Shown: positions 1-14,153 of the stretch, piece by piece
Numbering within the stretch: position 1 is the stretch's first letter
How the letters are laid out: each line of letters begins with the position of its first letter
Position numbers and translations under genes: made by a program
Assembly (NCBI GenBank): GCA_008973525.1
Contig: WACJ01000516.1
Coordinates: forward strand, 992,001-1,056,000
Direction: 5' to 3'
Length of the DNA: 64,000 bases
Source of the DNA: Stenopsyche tienmushanensis
Lineage: Eukaryota; Arthropoda; Insecta; Trichoptera; Stenopsychidae
The notes under the pieces: model-generated
The model's input: only the letters and a program-made list of their open reading frames with translations
Database searches by the model: none
What the model was told of the DNA's origin: nothing

Positions 1-942
1 TTTTTCGCATGCGCAAAGTGCATGTCATGAAATTTTAAAGCAATTTCGTATAAAGAAAAAAGCGCAATTTCGATCGTTTAAGCAGGGCTGCCTCTCATTC
101 TACGCCGTGTAATGTGTGTATAAACAGCATTCAGAAAACGATAATGATCAACTGGTTGATTGGTTGAAAAATTGCCTCCCAAGTAATAAAAGGTGACGTT
201 CGTATGTGACAAAAAATACTGGCATACAGTTTCATACACGATAGGCTTTTTTCGCCCTGGATAACAGTCTGTATTAATTTAATACGAGGATGCCATATAA
301 GGCATATTGCGGCGTGCAACATCGGGTTGAAAAAAAAAAACGAAAGCAAGTTAGGCAGCGGCAGGGTCTGGAAAAGAAGACCATATGGCGTAGTATCCGG
401 ACAGAGGAAGTGTGCCGATCGAAAGATTACGGTTATGTCATTTTTGGTATACCGTAAATTTTTGTTCGTGTAAGAACCAAAATTGTGGGGTGCATCGCAC
501 CGATTTGGCCGTTAGGATAATGGCGAAGGAGCTAAGGCGTCCAGATGGTCGTGGACAAGACCGTTTTTTCTGCATCTAAGTTGATTCATCTGTTGTTGGT
601 TTATTGTTGGAGTTCTACAAAATCATGAGTCAGAAATTATTGCGAAAATTATCGCGTTAAAACCGCAGGGGAAATCTGTTTCATATGTGGTGGAATGCAA
701 CAGATACAAGTCCATTAGCCTTATCAACCCTTTTTAATATAATTATCAATATAAACTTTTGAGACAATATTGAGACAAATGCGCTAAAAATTCAAAGCGC
801 TGTTGTTTCAGCGCAAAAAAAATAATATTTCACAGATAATGGATGAAACATGGATCTATCACTACTTGTCTTCTTATAGTGATTTTTTATTATTAAATTT
901 TTTATGTGAAGAAAATCTTGTGTTTTCAATTCTTTCTTTTTC
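1..942. other. Upstream intergenic DNA, no gene seen
   Basis: The stretch is AT-rich, with short GC-richer patches near 480-560 and 340-430. Open frames are short and have no recognisable motif or splice context. I see no RNA gene here. Confidence 0.5.
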
Positions 943-1418
943 TTTAAAGTCCTTATGACATCCATCAAAGCATGAATTTTGATGTTTTTATATCCGATGT
1001 CGGATATAGGGGATCTCCATAGTAGATCTTACTAGGGAAAGGATTTAATGTAGTGGTTTCCCATTGCCTTCCACACGGGGTAAAGTAAGGATAGGATTAT
1101 TTAGAAAGGTAGGAGAGGAGAGAATCTATGAGTGAGTAGCGAAATTATCATTATATATAAATTATAATTTAATTATTTTTGGAAATTTAATCGCTCATTC
1201 ATGGGCGTCCCTGCGCGACTTTATTAATCGCCTCAACATTTATTTTTTTCAAATCCAGGAACTCAGCGTAAACTTGGATCGAGACGATCGATCAGAAATA
1301 TTAATATTTCCGATCTCCCAAATTTGTTGGTACGGTGAAAATTTTTTCTACGATCTGGATTTGAATCCGAACCTTTACAATACGAGTTCAGGATCTAAGC
1401 CACTATACAAATACTTGG
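943..1418 (-). repeat. tRNA-headed SINE-like repeat, long copy 1
   Basis: The reverse complement of this stretch matches 28223-28668 along nearly its whole length. Read on the minus strand, it starts with a tRNA-like head whose B-box-like block lies at 1357-1368. A body containing a CGATCGATC core follows, and the tail passes through a self-complementary TCCGA...TCGGA block near 990-1010. The element is non-coding. The two copies lie in opposite orientation and have diverged, so it is an old dispersed family. Confidence 0.75.
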
Positions 1419-4133
1419 TGTGTTCTCAATATATCTGTGATAAAACTAAGATTGGTTTTTTAACACTAAACATTGAAAAAAATATCTATTTATTTTAACC
1501 TTTATCATAGTTTTTCATAAATGACGTCTCAAATTGATCTTGCTGACCTGCTTGTGTTTTTTGATAATTTTTTTGGAACTTTGTACGGAACACTTTTATT
1601 AAATTATCTGCCAAAATCCCCACGGCCCATTTCTTCAAGTCACTTCTGTTTTAAACATAATTTTGTAGTTTTCTGTAAGCTGCGATCATGCACTAAAGTA
1701 TTTCTTTTGACTTCTTACCGTCATTTAGTCGAAATCGAGCAGCTTATTAAAATCCCCACAAACATAAATTGAACATGTGATAACTCTAATAGTTACAATT
1801 ATATTGAAATGAGGCAATGTCTCAATTTGCTTGTTTTAGTCCACTCATTACTTTGTTGCAGATTGAGGTAGCTTAATTATTAAATACTCATGGTAAACTA
1901 CTCTCTAAACATTTATATTCATTTTTCGTAGCTGTTGCTGAAAAAAAATTACATCAAGTGACAAAACAATAAGCAAATAATTTGGCGAATGAAAATATTC
2001 TTCTTCTGTTGACGTGAATTGAAAAATTTCATGAGTGATAATTTAATAAACGCTTATTAGTGAATATGCATTAACACTATTTTGTTTTAGGAGGCTCTAT
2101 GTTTTTTTGTGAAAGCTGTAATGTGAATGCCAAAATATGAGTAAATGTGCAGGAATATGATTTCCACAAGAGGACAAGTTTTAAGACTCAATTACGTGAT
2201 GTATTGCGGCAAAGTAACTGCAAAAAACGAGGTAGAGCGTCAATGTGCACGTCAGCTTGCGCCAGATATGCAACAGCTTTGAGTTATCCATTGAAAACGC
2301 CTTCCATTGAAAGGTGTTCACTTTCGTTATGGGTTAAAATCCCTAATTAGGTTAATAGTACGTTCCCTTTTTCAACAATATAAAAAAATGTTTCTCTCGA
2401 CATCCATTCTCATCCGAGTCACGTATAAACAAGTGGCCGCTAACATGAGACTTCTCTTGTACCGCAATTACCGCCTTAAACACTTTGTCTTCTTCGATAA
2501 TGCACTCAGTGTGCTGCTATAGCAATGAATTATTCAACGAAGGAATGTTTCCGTTAAATTATTTCAACTACCACTTCTGCTATTATATAAATACCCCTAG
2601 AGCTTTAGTACAATACTCAAAGGGGTTCATGTATGTCTGAAACATATGATAATCCGAAGGCGCTAAAATATATAGAATATGGGATGAGATAATCGTTCTA
2701 ATTTAAATCTTAAAATTCATTCCTTCAGAAGTTCTTGCGCTTTTGCATTTTCTTGTCGAAATATACATTATTTTCAATCGGCTAAACGCATTTCTTCGTT
2801 TCAAAGTTATTAACTAAGCTTTTCTAATTGATACCTTTTGAATAGGTAAACGTAGATAAATCCTTGCAAGTTTACAGAAGATCATTTTTGGAGTTAAATC
2901 TGGCTTAGAAGCTGAAGTGGATGTATTATTTTAAGAAAATTACTATTTTTAAATTAAAACTATCATAAACTATCCAATTTTTATCATTTCTGTTTCAAGA
3001 TTGATGAAGAAATATTTGAATTTTCTGTCTGATGATACTGTTATTCTAACTTATTACAAGTTTTGGAATTTATTAAAAGAGGGAAAAAAATAGAAAATAG
3101 ATTTAAGAATCGGTTGAATATATTAAAGGACTGACGATTAAGATATAAAACACTTTTCTAACAACTAAATGTAACTATTAGAATCCCACGGTATTTAAAT
3201 TGACTTTTAATAATTAATATATTTATGGCTAAATGCAAAATCGTGTACCTTTTTTATACCACTTCATAGGGGTTGCATCCGTTCGATATTGCAACACGTG
3301 TTAAATGCACACGTGTGGATCAATATATTTTATAAGTCAACTTTAATGGGAATTTTGCTTTTTATCCTCTTTTACTATCGCTTTAACTTCTTTCGGATAA
3401 ATAAAGGTCTTCACACAAAATAAGGCCCCTTCTATCATTTGGATGATTTCCCACGGTCAAATAGCCAAATAACATATACTAGAACTTCCTTTGAAAGCCA
3501 TAAACATTTATTAATGCACTTATAGTATACTCAAAATAATGTATAAATTATGAGGAAATATAAATTCGTTTTAAAAAATAAAAATACTCTTGCTCATCGC
3601 CATTTATAACTATTTTGCAAGGAGATTTTTTAATTGTCCAGAACAAAAATATTGGTTTTTTTTCGATAGCTTTTTTTTGTGTAACAGATTATTATAAATT
3701 AAGTTATGATAAGCATAATATAACATAATGCATTTTATACGTAGCTATGATTTATGCATAGATTTATAAATTTTCAACAAACAAAATAGTTTTCCAATAT
3801 AAAGTACAAATTATATAGCTTTTAACGTGTTATAGTTAAATTTATTTGACGTATACATTTTTTTTAGAACTATTTGACGTATACATTCTATCAGCGGTTC
3901 ATATTACATTAAAAAGAAAATCACAAACATATCTTATTCTTAAATATAAGGCTTTCATTATAGGCTAAAAAACCTAGGAGATATATCAAAGAATATGCTG
4001 TTTCTGCATAATAATGCATGTTTGCTAAAATTCAGGCTGTCATATTAATATTTTAAATAGATTCTAAAGCAGCGATTTATTGTAAACGTCGAAGAAGTAT
4101 AAAAATATATTGAAAAGTTATTTCGTTCTTATT
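1419..4133. other. AT-rich intergenic DNA, no gene seen
   Basis: Short open frames (for example 1521-1772 and 2147-2350) have no recognisable domain, no splice context and AT-driven composition. I treat them as chance. The only notable structure is the exact direct repeat at 3843-3887. Confidence 0.5.
3843..3887. repeat. Exact 17-bp direct repeat
   Basis: The 17-mer TATTTGACGTATACATT occurs at 3843-3859 and again at 3871-3887, separated by 11 bases. This is seen directly. It could be a small local duplication or a paired protein-binding site. Confidence 0.7.
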
Positions 4134-4135
4134 TA

Positions 4136-5100
4136 CAGTAGAACTTCGATTATCCGAAATCTCAATTATCCAAATTGTTCAAAATAAAACAAAAAAAATT
4201 ATAATTTGCTGATTTAAATGTAATTGTTTACTAATTGTTTAATATCAGATGATAAAAGCTCAGAGCGAGAAGCTATGAAAAAATCAGGAAATACGATCAA
4301 CCGGATAGCTAATCTTTGGTCCATTATTGTGTGAAAAAGCATTATTTTTCAATAAAAAATTAAATGGAGATTCCAGCTTCAAAGCAAGTTTGGGCTTGCT
4401 TGAAAATTTTAAAGGAAGACATGGTATCAAGGAATATGAAATTCAAGGAGAAAATCTTTCTGCTGACATTACTTCAGCAAACAAATTCATTGACACATTG
4501 AAGCTATTTGTGGAGAAGAAAGGATTCAACGAAGAATTTATACACAATGCTGATGAGACCGATTTAATTTGGAAAAAACTACCGAACAAATCTTTAACAT
4601 CAAGACGTGAAGAACCCCAGATGCTTTAAAAATACATCATAAAAATCTTTTTAAAAAACGCCTTGATGAAGCTGGATTCCAAATTTTAAATGATGAGGAA
4701 ATAATTTTAAAAATATCTGCCTCAGAAGAACAAGATCGAGAAGATGAAAAAGAGATTTGCGAGTGGAGACATATTGGTCCTATACATTCTGTAGCTTTTA
4801 AGTGTTTAGATGTCGCCATGAAATGGTTCAAGAATCAAGAAGAATGTAATTAAGGACAACTTATATATCTTAAAAGTAATCACGATTTGGCAGCTTTAAG
4901 CAAAAATCGATTATTGATTTTTTTTTTTTGATAAAAAATAATGTATTATATGTGAATGCATATGTAAATCCAGACAAATAAAAATTATCCATACTTTCCC
5001 TGCCTTTCCTTGTCAATAATGATTATTTTCGATTATCCAGATTTTCGTTATTCGGAATACTTTCATCCCTAATTAGGTTCGGATATTCGAGGTTCTACTG
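4136..5100 (+). mobile_element. pogo/Tigger-type DNA transposon, internally deleted
   Basis: The ends are near-identical 23-bp inverted repeats beginning CAGTAGAAC and continuing with TCGA-TATCCGAA (two mismatches), at 4136-4158 and 5078-5100. TA dinucleotides flank both ends (4134-4135 and 5101-5102), as expected for a TA target duplication of the Tc1/mariner-pogo superfamily. Inside on the plus strand are decayed pieces of a Tigger/Jerky-like transposase. Residues coded at 4327-4620 cover the CENP-B-like DNA-binding region and then the start of the DDE domain (motif NADET, whose D is expected to be the first catalytic acid). After the SLTSRRE block the frame jumps to C-terminal transposase sequence at about 4621-4850. 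The central catalytic part is missing and a stop interrupts the frame, so the 965-bp element cannot make its own transposase. The assignment is strong for the superfamily and moderate for the subfamily. Confidence 0.85.
4327..4852 (+). pseudogene. Tigger/Jerky-like transposase remnant
   Basis: Two blocks of coding sequence sit inside the pogo-type element. The first (about 98 residues) carries ALFFNKKL, a helix-turn-helix/CENP-B style region, KLFVEKKGF and the NADET...WKKLP block that opens the DDE catalytic domain. The second (about 75 residues, 4621-4852) begins near FQILNDEE and resembles the C-terminal tail of Tigger transposases. The catalytic core between them is deleted and a TAA lies at the junction. 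Full Tigger transposases are several hundred residues long, so this is a fossil. Confidence 0.75.
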
Positions 5101-6204
5101 TATTTGCAAAATAATTGCATGCTCATCTTGCACGCTCGTATCTGTGAAATGTGCATATCGATTAATTGTCAATAAACAGATTTCAATATGTCTAAGCAAT
5201 CAGTACAATCATAGACGCAAGTGTTGGGAGATTAATTTCCTCCAAAAGATTATTGTTTAAAACTTCATATATATTTATTGGTTTTAATTTTTTTTTCTTG
5301 ATTATGCTAAAATACATACATCGTTTTAATAAACATCGTCGTATAATAACTGCATAATGGACAACATATTTCCCAAAAATGTTTCTTATGTATAATTCAA
5401 ATGTGTAAGATTTCCCAAGCTGACTCTTGGGAAAGCTTACTCATTGCAATTCTTGCTTGCAATTCTAATTTTTGTCTTCTAGGGGTGTCGTATTATAGCG
5501 AGGCTTAAGATATTTTTAATATACTTTATGTGACTCACACAGTCCTATAAAAGAACCCTGGTCACCGACAACGCATTCCGTCATTTCTATTCCCCAATTA
5601 TGAATGCATGGTTTGTCTTAATTTACGCGATTTTTATGCGGTGTCATTCCAGAATCTTACATGTCCTTCGATTGAGTACAGGTTGTGGAGTACCTAAACA
5701 GCTGAGAATTGAAAAAAACCGTTTAACTTTCAACCGATTCCATACGATTGCATGTATTTATAGGTATATTCAAATGTGGCTGTAATTTCCAAACACGATT
5801 TTGTGATCCCATATTATTATGTAAGACAGCAATGCGGGTTCACTCAAGAACTACAATCCATTAACCCTAGACAATAAAAAAGCGAACAATGCTCCTATAT
5901 TTTCAATTAGCAATGAGGCTTTGTTTCACCGCGGGTATGATATTACACCCGGAAACGGAATAGGATTAGGATTTTTTATGAAAAAAATAATTATTAGCAA
6001 TATAAAAATACACCCGTTGGTTTTCATTGTCCGATAAATCGGATAAGGAACTTTCATTTTTTGCTGCCTCATAACAATTTCGTCGAGCGCATAGCCCTTC
6101 AAATCAATTAATTGCAAATGTGAACCAGATATTTAAATATCGGTAGTACAGCATCGCCGGCAGATGTTTGTGTGTCCTCGTCTGTCCTCCTTGTCTTGGC
6201 TGAT

Positions 6205-6234
6205 CAGGTGGAGTAGCAACCAGCTCACCAGCTG
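6205..6234. promoter_or_regulatory. Paired E-boxes upstream of senseless
   Basis: CAGGTG at 6205-6210 and CAGCTG at 6229-6234 lie within 30 bp in a locally GC-richer stretch (about 6150-6250). Proneural bHLH proteins, known activators of senseless in Drosophila, bind such hexamers. Hexamers are common by chance, so a regulatory role is only inferred. Confidence 0.25.
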
Positions 6235-6689
6235 TCAGAGATCTTCGACCTTTTTAATATACAAGTTTTGCCTTATTGTAATTATCGCACTCACTACGGA
6301 TAACAACCAAACCAAAAAAAACTTATAATTTATAAAAATATTCATTCTTATGCAGCATGTTACCAATTAAAGTACTTTTATAGCTCTGTAAATAGGCTTA
6401 AGTTGATGAGCAGTTCTCGTTAGTCATTTACTCTATATAAACCACAGCGATGGCATTTTATGCCATTTAAATTATTTTATAATAAGAAATTCTGCCAGCA
6501 TTTATTCATACATATTTATACGCATACATTTATTTTTTGAGAAAGATATTTCACATGATCTTAGAACGAGAGTTAAGAATTGAGGACCAACTTGCATCTT
6601 TCCTAGAATTGGTGTTCCGATAACAAAGAGGAGGCTTCCAATAGCCTAGGATTAAGGATCATCGTAAGAAGTTTAAAAAAGGATAAGAA

Positions 6690-6775
6690 ATTAAATGTAT
6701 TAATGTGTCCGATCGATTGGTTCGATCCAAATTCAGCCTAAAAAAAATACTGAAAGGATTAATAAAGTACGGAAA
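6690..6775 (+). repeat. Fragment of the tRNA-headed SINE family
   Basis: The core block (TCCGATCGATTGGTTCGATC) and the following GGATTAATAAAGT block match the centre of the longer copy at 28223-28668 in the same order. Head and tail are not recognisable. Confidence 0.5.
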
Positions 6776-9728
6776 AGCCACTTATTAATGATTGATGTGC
6801 AACAGTAATTGTTAATAATACTTTAACTAGATAGTATTGCAAACTAATTCGAAAGATTCAGATAATTAGGTATGAATCCACGACGTAAAAATAATATCAT
6901 GTCAATATGTTTTAGATACCTAGATCTTTGTCGATCGATTGCCTTAAAATTGCTCAAGTCTAATGGAAGATATATCTTTGAATTAAATCTTATTTATAAT
7001 ACAAACATCCATATTTTTAGACTATATAGATTAATATTATTCTTCTTTAGCAACGATGGCATGCTTTTTTGCTTTTTAAATGGTTGCTAAATTCTCGAAA
7101 TAGAAGAACGTCTTATAAACGAAGCGCCGCAGTGTTAATTTTATTTAAGCTTCAAAAGTAAGATATTTGGGCAAAATTGGGATAATCTTGGAACATCTTA
7201 AGTTCCTAATGTTGTCAACCTCTGATACAAAAGACAGGTGCGAGCGGCGCGTGCTTCGAAGGCGCACATATGTGCGCTTTTTAAAAGCGCATTTACATAG
7301 TGCTATTCACATTCGCATACATCTTTCACGCGCAAAAATGTATTAAACAACCTGAATTATCCAGAGATCATAAAACATATTGCTAGTATAAATAATTTTT
7401 CAGAGAGATCATATAAATCCCAAAAAAAAATCTGCCACAAATGTCTTCGAATTTATAAATTCAACAGGAGATATTATATATAAAGCTAGTACTTAGGAGT
7501 GCTTGAAAAACTATAAGCGATAGATCGTAAGCTATTGGAGTTGATGTTAATTTACGGACCATATGGTACTTTTCGACGTTGGTTTCTATTCATTTTTATT
7601 GATACTATAAGGGAAAAGAATCTAAACCTATTTAAATTGAAAGTATTTATAAAATAATCATTTTACGTTGCTTTTTTATTAAATTTTCGTTCAAATTAAG
7701 GCTCAATTTTAACCACAGTCACCCAAATATTCATCAAAATGCTTACATTATAAGGGTGAAAGTGAAAGTAGAATAAATACGTCGATTATAAAAATATCTC
7801 ATGCTCCAATTTCGACAGCAAATTTATTTATTACCTTAAATATGATACGAATTTGTGATTGCAATTGAGATATACATAAATTAATACGTCCAGCGCGTTA
7901 TTTGCAAATTGTGGTGCGTTTTAAATTGGGTCCATATCTCATTTCACATTTTCGGTGAATGATTTCTATGAATACTTGGTTAATTATAAACCATCAACCA
8001 ACCCCTAATACGGGTCGAGGGTACTATAAAACATGGGTGAACACGTTCATATGACATCAAAACAAAATCATTGTTAGTGGAAGGGAATATTGTTATGTCA
8101 AAATCACTCTACTCCCCCATTTCATCGTCATTTAATTACGGCAGAAAAATTATGATACAATGGAGGGGGGGTGAGGAATCATCCCTAAATTAGTGGCATA
8201 GGTTATAAACCAATGTTCGCTTGGAATAAAGGATTTTAAACACATTTTTTCTTTAACCATTGTAATTTCATTGATTTTGCTTTTATAGCTTTTGCTCCCA
8301 GCAATTTTGATTTACTAATGTTCGTTCAAAAAGAGAATCATTATTTAAAATATTATTCTCCTCAAAAATCTCTATCATATATTATTCTTACATATAGAAT
8401 CTTCAAAGAAAACCATTTTCTTTCAATTATTTTTTTACATCTAAATCTAAAATCTGCTTGTTTTCCAAGTTAGGTCACCACTAATTTTATCCAAATATAT
8501 ATATATGTATATTTCAGAAATATAAGCTTGCAAGATGAAACAACTTTTTAATATACTTTATCGTCTTAAAAGAGTATCTGCCTAAAGATTTATTATCAAA
8601 ATCAAAATAAAAAATTATCCGAAGGTATTCGAAAGTCTGATTAGGTCTATATGGTGGATGATTTCATAATTGGAACCCACATATTTGAATAGCAACCTGA
8701 GTTTGGTTAAATCTCTCCAGATCCAAAAGTTCCAGCATAACACCAATGTTTGTTTTCTGCCACTAAAAATAGAAAAAATATTTCAATCTTCACTAAGCAA
8801 TTTCATGTTCACCTAACAGAGCTTTTACTTCATTCAATCTATTTTAATCTTTCTTAATATATTGTATATATTCTATAGTTTTTCATGATTAATGTCGTAA
8901 ACTGCTTTGGCTGAAATGCTTGTATCTTCATTTGCTTTTATATCTCAAAATCATCCCTAAGACATCTTAAATCGACCATCATCTATACTTTAAAATGCAG
9001 CTCTGTAATATGTACGGAGTGATTTTAATAAATTATTGATTGTTCCTCAAAAGTACAAAAATAATATTTTTTTGTATTAAAACGCCAATAATACGGTATT
9101 CTAACAGCACGCCTCAAATAGTTTGGTTTTAAGCAAAATAAGTTTTACTATATGGTGTATAATTTTTGTATATAAATAATTATAGCCTTATTTAAAATTC
9201 ATTATATCAGGAAATTATTACAATGAATTTTTAATAAGGACGATAAATCTATCGACGTCATAAACGTATGAAGACTCGATTTTGAATTTTATTAACTCAT
9301 AACATCGCCCATCAAAGAAAAATGACCGTCAGTATTGAATGCGCGCTAGCAAAATTTATAGCTAGAGTTAACCCAACATATAATTTTGATTCAGCCAGCT
9401 GAAAACAGTAGAAACAATATCAAATCTTGGAAGGGAAGTCTTGGCTTACAAAAAATACTCAAGAAAAACACACAAAAAGACCTAGACTTGACAGAACAGT
9501 TAGTTTAATTTTTTAAATAAAGATTTTAAAGCGTTTTTGTACTAGTTCTATATTTTGTATAACACAATTTTAGATGTCTAATGACGATATGTATAATTGA
9601 TTGATTCGGTGATTTGTTCTTATCCTTATCGCAAAAAATATTTCTTCGATAGAAACTTCCTTATAAATGCATTTATTCCGATTTTTATTCAAAAATAGCA
9701 TTAAAATCATACTAACAGATTAATGCAC

Positions 9729-9835
9729 TTAAATAGTTGGAGCACACGTGCCAGGGGTGAAGTCCAGAGACCACCTGTCGAGAAGCGATGCGCTACCCAT
9801 CGTCACGGTTTCTGACCTCCGCCCTTTAGGGTTGA
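9729..9835. other. GC-richer island of unknown nature
   Basis: A compact stretch of markedly higher GC than its surroundings, with no open frame worth calling. Part of its reverse complement (GGGTAGCGCATCG) faintly recalls a tRNA A-box, but no B-box or cloverleaf follows. It may be a decayed transposon piece or conserved non-coding DNA. Confidence 0.3.
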
Positions 9836-10054
9836 ATTTAATAAATACATGTCTTCCTCATGTGGACACCAAAATCATAACGAACTTATTATGCAAAATT
9901 GCTTTAAAAAAAAATTAACATTTCAATCAATCTTTGTTCATTCAATTTAAATTTTTGCTGGATAAATTTTATTTTAAAAAATACTCAGTTATTTGTAATA
10001 TTTTTGCTTGTATCACCCTTGCATGAATCTCAATGCGATAATTGTATACGGCAA

Positions 10055-10290
10055 TTATAAGATTGCATTATGCAATAATGTAAAGGTATATGGGCGAAAG
10101 ACGGTTGACTTGAAATAACTGCTAGACCCGTTCTGGAAACCGGCCCTGCATATCTTTTTATGGTGCAACTGTTATCTGCACCCCCTTGAATTCGATTCAA
10201 AGGACACTTGAGCAAATGTGGGGGCAAGCTGACGCATCCTGCCACCCGCCGTCACGGATCAGTTCGTCACTTATTTCACCCGGAGTTATC
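10055..10290. other. GC-richer island upstream of senseless
   Basis: GC content rises clearly above the flanks, with blocks such as GCCACCCGCCGTCACGG. The minus-strand frame over it (about 70 codons) has no recognised motif. It is a candidate regulatory island or transposon remnant. Confidence 0.3.
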
Positions 10291-13200
10291 ACTTAATTCT
10301 GCGCTGTTTAAAATTTAAGCATGGATTTTTGATCGCTGATAAACTGCACACAGTTTTTGTGCAACTAATGATAATTTAAAACTATGTAATTATTCTGAAA
10401 GAAAACACAGCAAACTGGCGGAAAGTTATAATTTCACTGTGATCATCAATCAACCGCTAAAATATGTGCATAATAAATTAAATATAATTTTTGCGTATTT
10501 AATTTACATACATGAATCTGTTAATTTTTTTATAATTTATCTATTTATTAGGTTCGTAAGTATGAACTGCTCGTAAGTCAAGAATCAATGAAAATGCAGA
10601 ATCCTTACTAGGTAGCACCTCCCAGTTGGCCGTGATTGGATGTTCGCCTAAATCGGGGCGTGGCTTATCGAGCTGTACTTAGATTACAGCTCTGCTTGAT
10701 ACAGCATTTCGAGAAAAAGCAACCCCTAAAAATAATTTATTACGACTTAACTATATATAATTTTGATAAATTAAATGAAAAAGATTAATTTGAAAACTAT
10801 AGATTAGTAACTGTTTAACCCTTATCGAACGACCTTGTTTTTCGAAACTATCGCCAGCAGATCGATGATATTTTAATTTAAAAAAATGCAGATCGTGTGT
10901 AATCGTGGGTCACATAAATATGAACGACATAATATTAGAAGAATATTATATGGGCTGAAAAATAATGTAATTTGTCTACTTCTGTTATTTAATATTATTT
11001 ATACGACATTTCTTTCAAATGCAACATCCTGAATATTTGATTAAAACGATCTCTTGTGAATATATCTAAAGGTATGGATTTCTTCTGATATTGTTTATGG
11101 ACGAATGATCGAAAATCTGAAAATTTACCAAAGGTATTTAGCATATAGATTTCATTAGTTATTGACTATTTTTTGTCATAAAGATCTCCATCATAAATCT
11201 TGTGCTAAATAATTTTGGCAAAAAATTAAATTGCACATTAATTTATATAAAATTGCTTTTCCATTTTATCTATTTTAAGTACATCCTCTTTTTATCATCA
11301 AATTTGAGATTAGTGGACCATAGATATGCGATATACTGTGAGTGAAATGCTAATCGAAATAAATATTACTTAATCAAAGCAAAACTTCCGATTACTCCGT
11401 CTTTTGGCACGATGATTTTTTTCTATGATCCAGTTTATTTATAATAAGAAGCAACTAATCAAAATTTAACAAATATTTTCTTGATAATATAGAAACAAAA
11501 TATCTTATAGTAATTTTTCACGATCAATCTCTGATAAAATACCCAAAAAATTAAATATTTTTAGAGGGATTCATATAAAACATAAGTTGAGAAAAATTTA
11601 GTTGGTGGAGTTTAAACGTTTGCATAAGAATCAACAGTTTTTAGTTTTAAATGTCTTCGATCGATTCTCATAGTTCTTCATTTAAGTGGTGATTGTTGTG
11701 ATCTTCTGAATATTTTCAATGTCATCTTCATTAAAATCTAGCTGACAGACCCAATTACCAAGTACATTTCGACATCTTTCCGAGTAACTTTAAAACAAAA
11801 ATGTGGTAGTTTTTCCATGCTCGAATATCTATCGTGATAAACTAACTGCGGAAATTGATTTCTTCGTGTTATATCGGAAAATGTATTTAAATTTTCATTT
11901 TTCACCTACTTTTTCTAAACATAATAAATAATTCATATTTGAATGCTTCAACTTTGTCACATATATTTGCAATGATGATCTTTATTTTATAATATTTTCC
12001 TTATTTCTTTTATATCAACCGTGAAATATAAATCTTGCAAATATATTGCATCAAAAAATGAGCTCGTATCTAGATATTAAATTATTAAATTTGACATTGT
12101 TCTCCTTTAAAATCCCAAAATTATTTAAGAATCTTGAAGCAGTATAACCAACGTAAGTATAAGTATAGTATGATGAATAATCGTATTCTAAGCCGTAAAA
12201 TCTTGATGTGTATCAATACAATACGTATTATGAATGCCGAATCCTTCATAAATTTTACCTTATTTTTTTGCAGTTATCCCTTGTTTTTTCCGGTTATTGA
12301 AAGAGCGTCATCTAAAATTGCAAATGATAATTATGACAGGGATATATTGTATTTTTGCTTATGCAGAGTTTCATAAACACAAAAAAATATCTTGCCCTGT
12401 AGTAGTACCACGTATCGATAGTCCAATTCAAATAATTCCTTAATGATGAAACCCATGTCAAAAGCACAAATAAAGACAATTAAATGTGGTTTAACCCCAA
12501 TGATCTTATTTTCATCACAGACAATGGAAAATCCTTGAAAACCAGATAATTTTACTTTGATCATAAATTGGTGATCAAATCAGTATCTCTCTCTGCAACT
12601 GTTTTTGAGAAAAAAATATTATTTTCAAAGGCTTCCCATTTCTTATATGAACAATTTCTGCAACTTTAATTTTTTGCGTGGAAAAAGTGTTTGATACCCT
12701 TATTCTAAACTTCATATCCAGTTTTTTTCTCCTTTTTTACATGTTCCTTTAATCGAAATTTTATACCTAGAGGCATATTTTATATGGAATTATTTCATAG
12801 CTAATTTTTAATCGAGGATTCGTGAAGATTATATGTACTGACTTTGTTTCAATTCATAAAAAAATCTCTCAAAAATCTCATCCCACAATAGCTCAATTTG
12901 ATACAAGTCCGGGAATTGTGAGAGTCAAATCATTTTTTTAAAATACCACACCATTTTTTTGTATTAAAAAAACAATGCAGTTTTGAAATATATTTGGATC
13001 ATTATTTTGCTCTAATATTTGAAGACCCGAAGGTACTGAATTCACTTGAAGTATATTCAAATAACCCTCTATTTTTATTAAATTCTCAGTAATTTAAGCT
13101 CCAAAATAGTCCCACATATACACACTTCTGAAGTACGTTTCGATTTTGCTCGGCGAACAAAAACTGTCCCCTTTGGGTCAAAAAAATCAAATTTGGATTC

Positions 13201-14153
13201 GTTTTTTCATCAGCAATTGTTCAATTTTTGTGCTCAAAATTTTCTATTTTATTTTTTCAATTTCTTCAATTTGAGTTTCTCCAGCGTTATATTTTCATAT
13301 GAATTTAATTTCGCACACATGATTAGGTTACATTCAATATTGCTGCCAATTGAAGAGCTATAAGATTTTGGCCGATATTAAAACAAAGTTATCCTCAGCA
13401 TCCGTAGTAGATTTTAGAATCAAATCTCCTGGTGTTTTGATGAAAAACTTTATTTATTTTTAATAATTATCCTAAATAAAAAACCGTAATTATTCTAAAT
13501 TTTGTGGTTTAATAATTATACCTAAATCACGATTGTATACCGTTTGTATAGTAGATGACTCTATGATATTTTTTTTTTGTATTTGTATTAACATTTGAAT
13601 GCATATTATGATATTATTAAGTAGAAGGGTTTTAGCATTGAAAATAAGAAATAACGAAAATATTTTTAAAGGTTAATCGTTATGTTTTAACATAAAACTC
13701 AATGATATGCTAGGCATTTCCAAACTTATTATTGATAGTGTTGATATTTTCATGATTTGAATTATGCCTTGGTCACACTAGATATATACGTTAGTATTAG
13801 TTAGTCTGTTTTTGAGTTATACGAATACTAAACATGGCTACTTGCGGATCCCATTGTCGTTTGATAAAACGCCATATGGTGAATTCCGCTACTTGGGGGC
13901 TAATGTTTAAACTCATACCGTTGTAGTAGATGTTAAATAGCTGCATGCCAGTTTTAATGGTATCTCAAAAATATATTCTTAATAATACGTCAAATTCAAG
14001 TTAATACGACATGGTATAGTATACATTTGTTGATCTTCAAATAAAAACATATAATTCATATTTTTCTGGATTTTCATATAAACTGGTATGTGTTATAATC
14101 ATGAATTGGAATCTATTTGTTTTGATTTGTCTCGTTTAAATTGGTTTTCGCAG

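Larger units (their letters stand above)
5103..14153. other. Gene-free upstream region of senseless
   Basis: About 9 kb of AT-rich DNA with no supportable coding exon. It holds a SINE fragment near 6690-6775, an E-box cluster near 6205-6234, and GC-richer islands at 9729-9835 and 10055-10290. The first exon and promoter of senseless may lie here or left of the window. I looked for an ATG exon ending in phase 0 before a GT donor, to join the exon at 14154, and found none convincing. Confidence 0.5.

Noticed and set aside
9729..9835. A tRNA gene on the minus strand
   Set aside because: Only a weak A-box-like block is present. There is no B-box and no cloverleaf.
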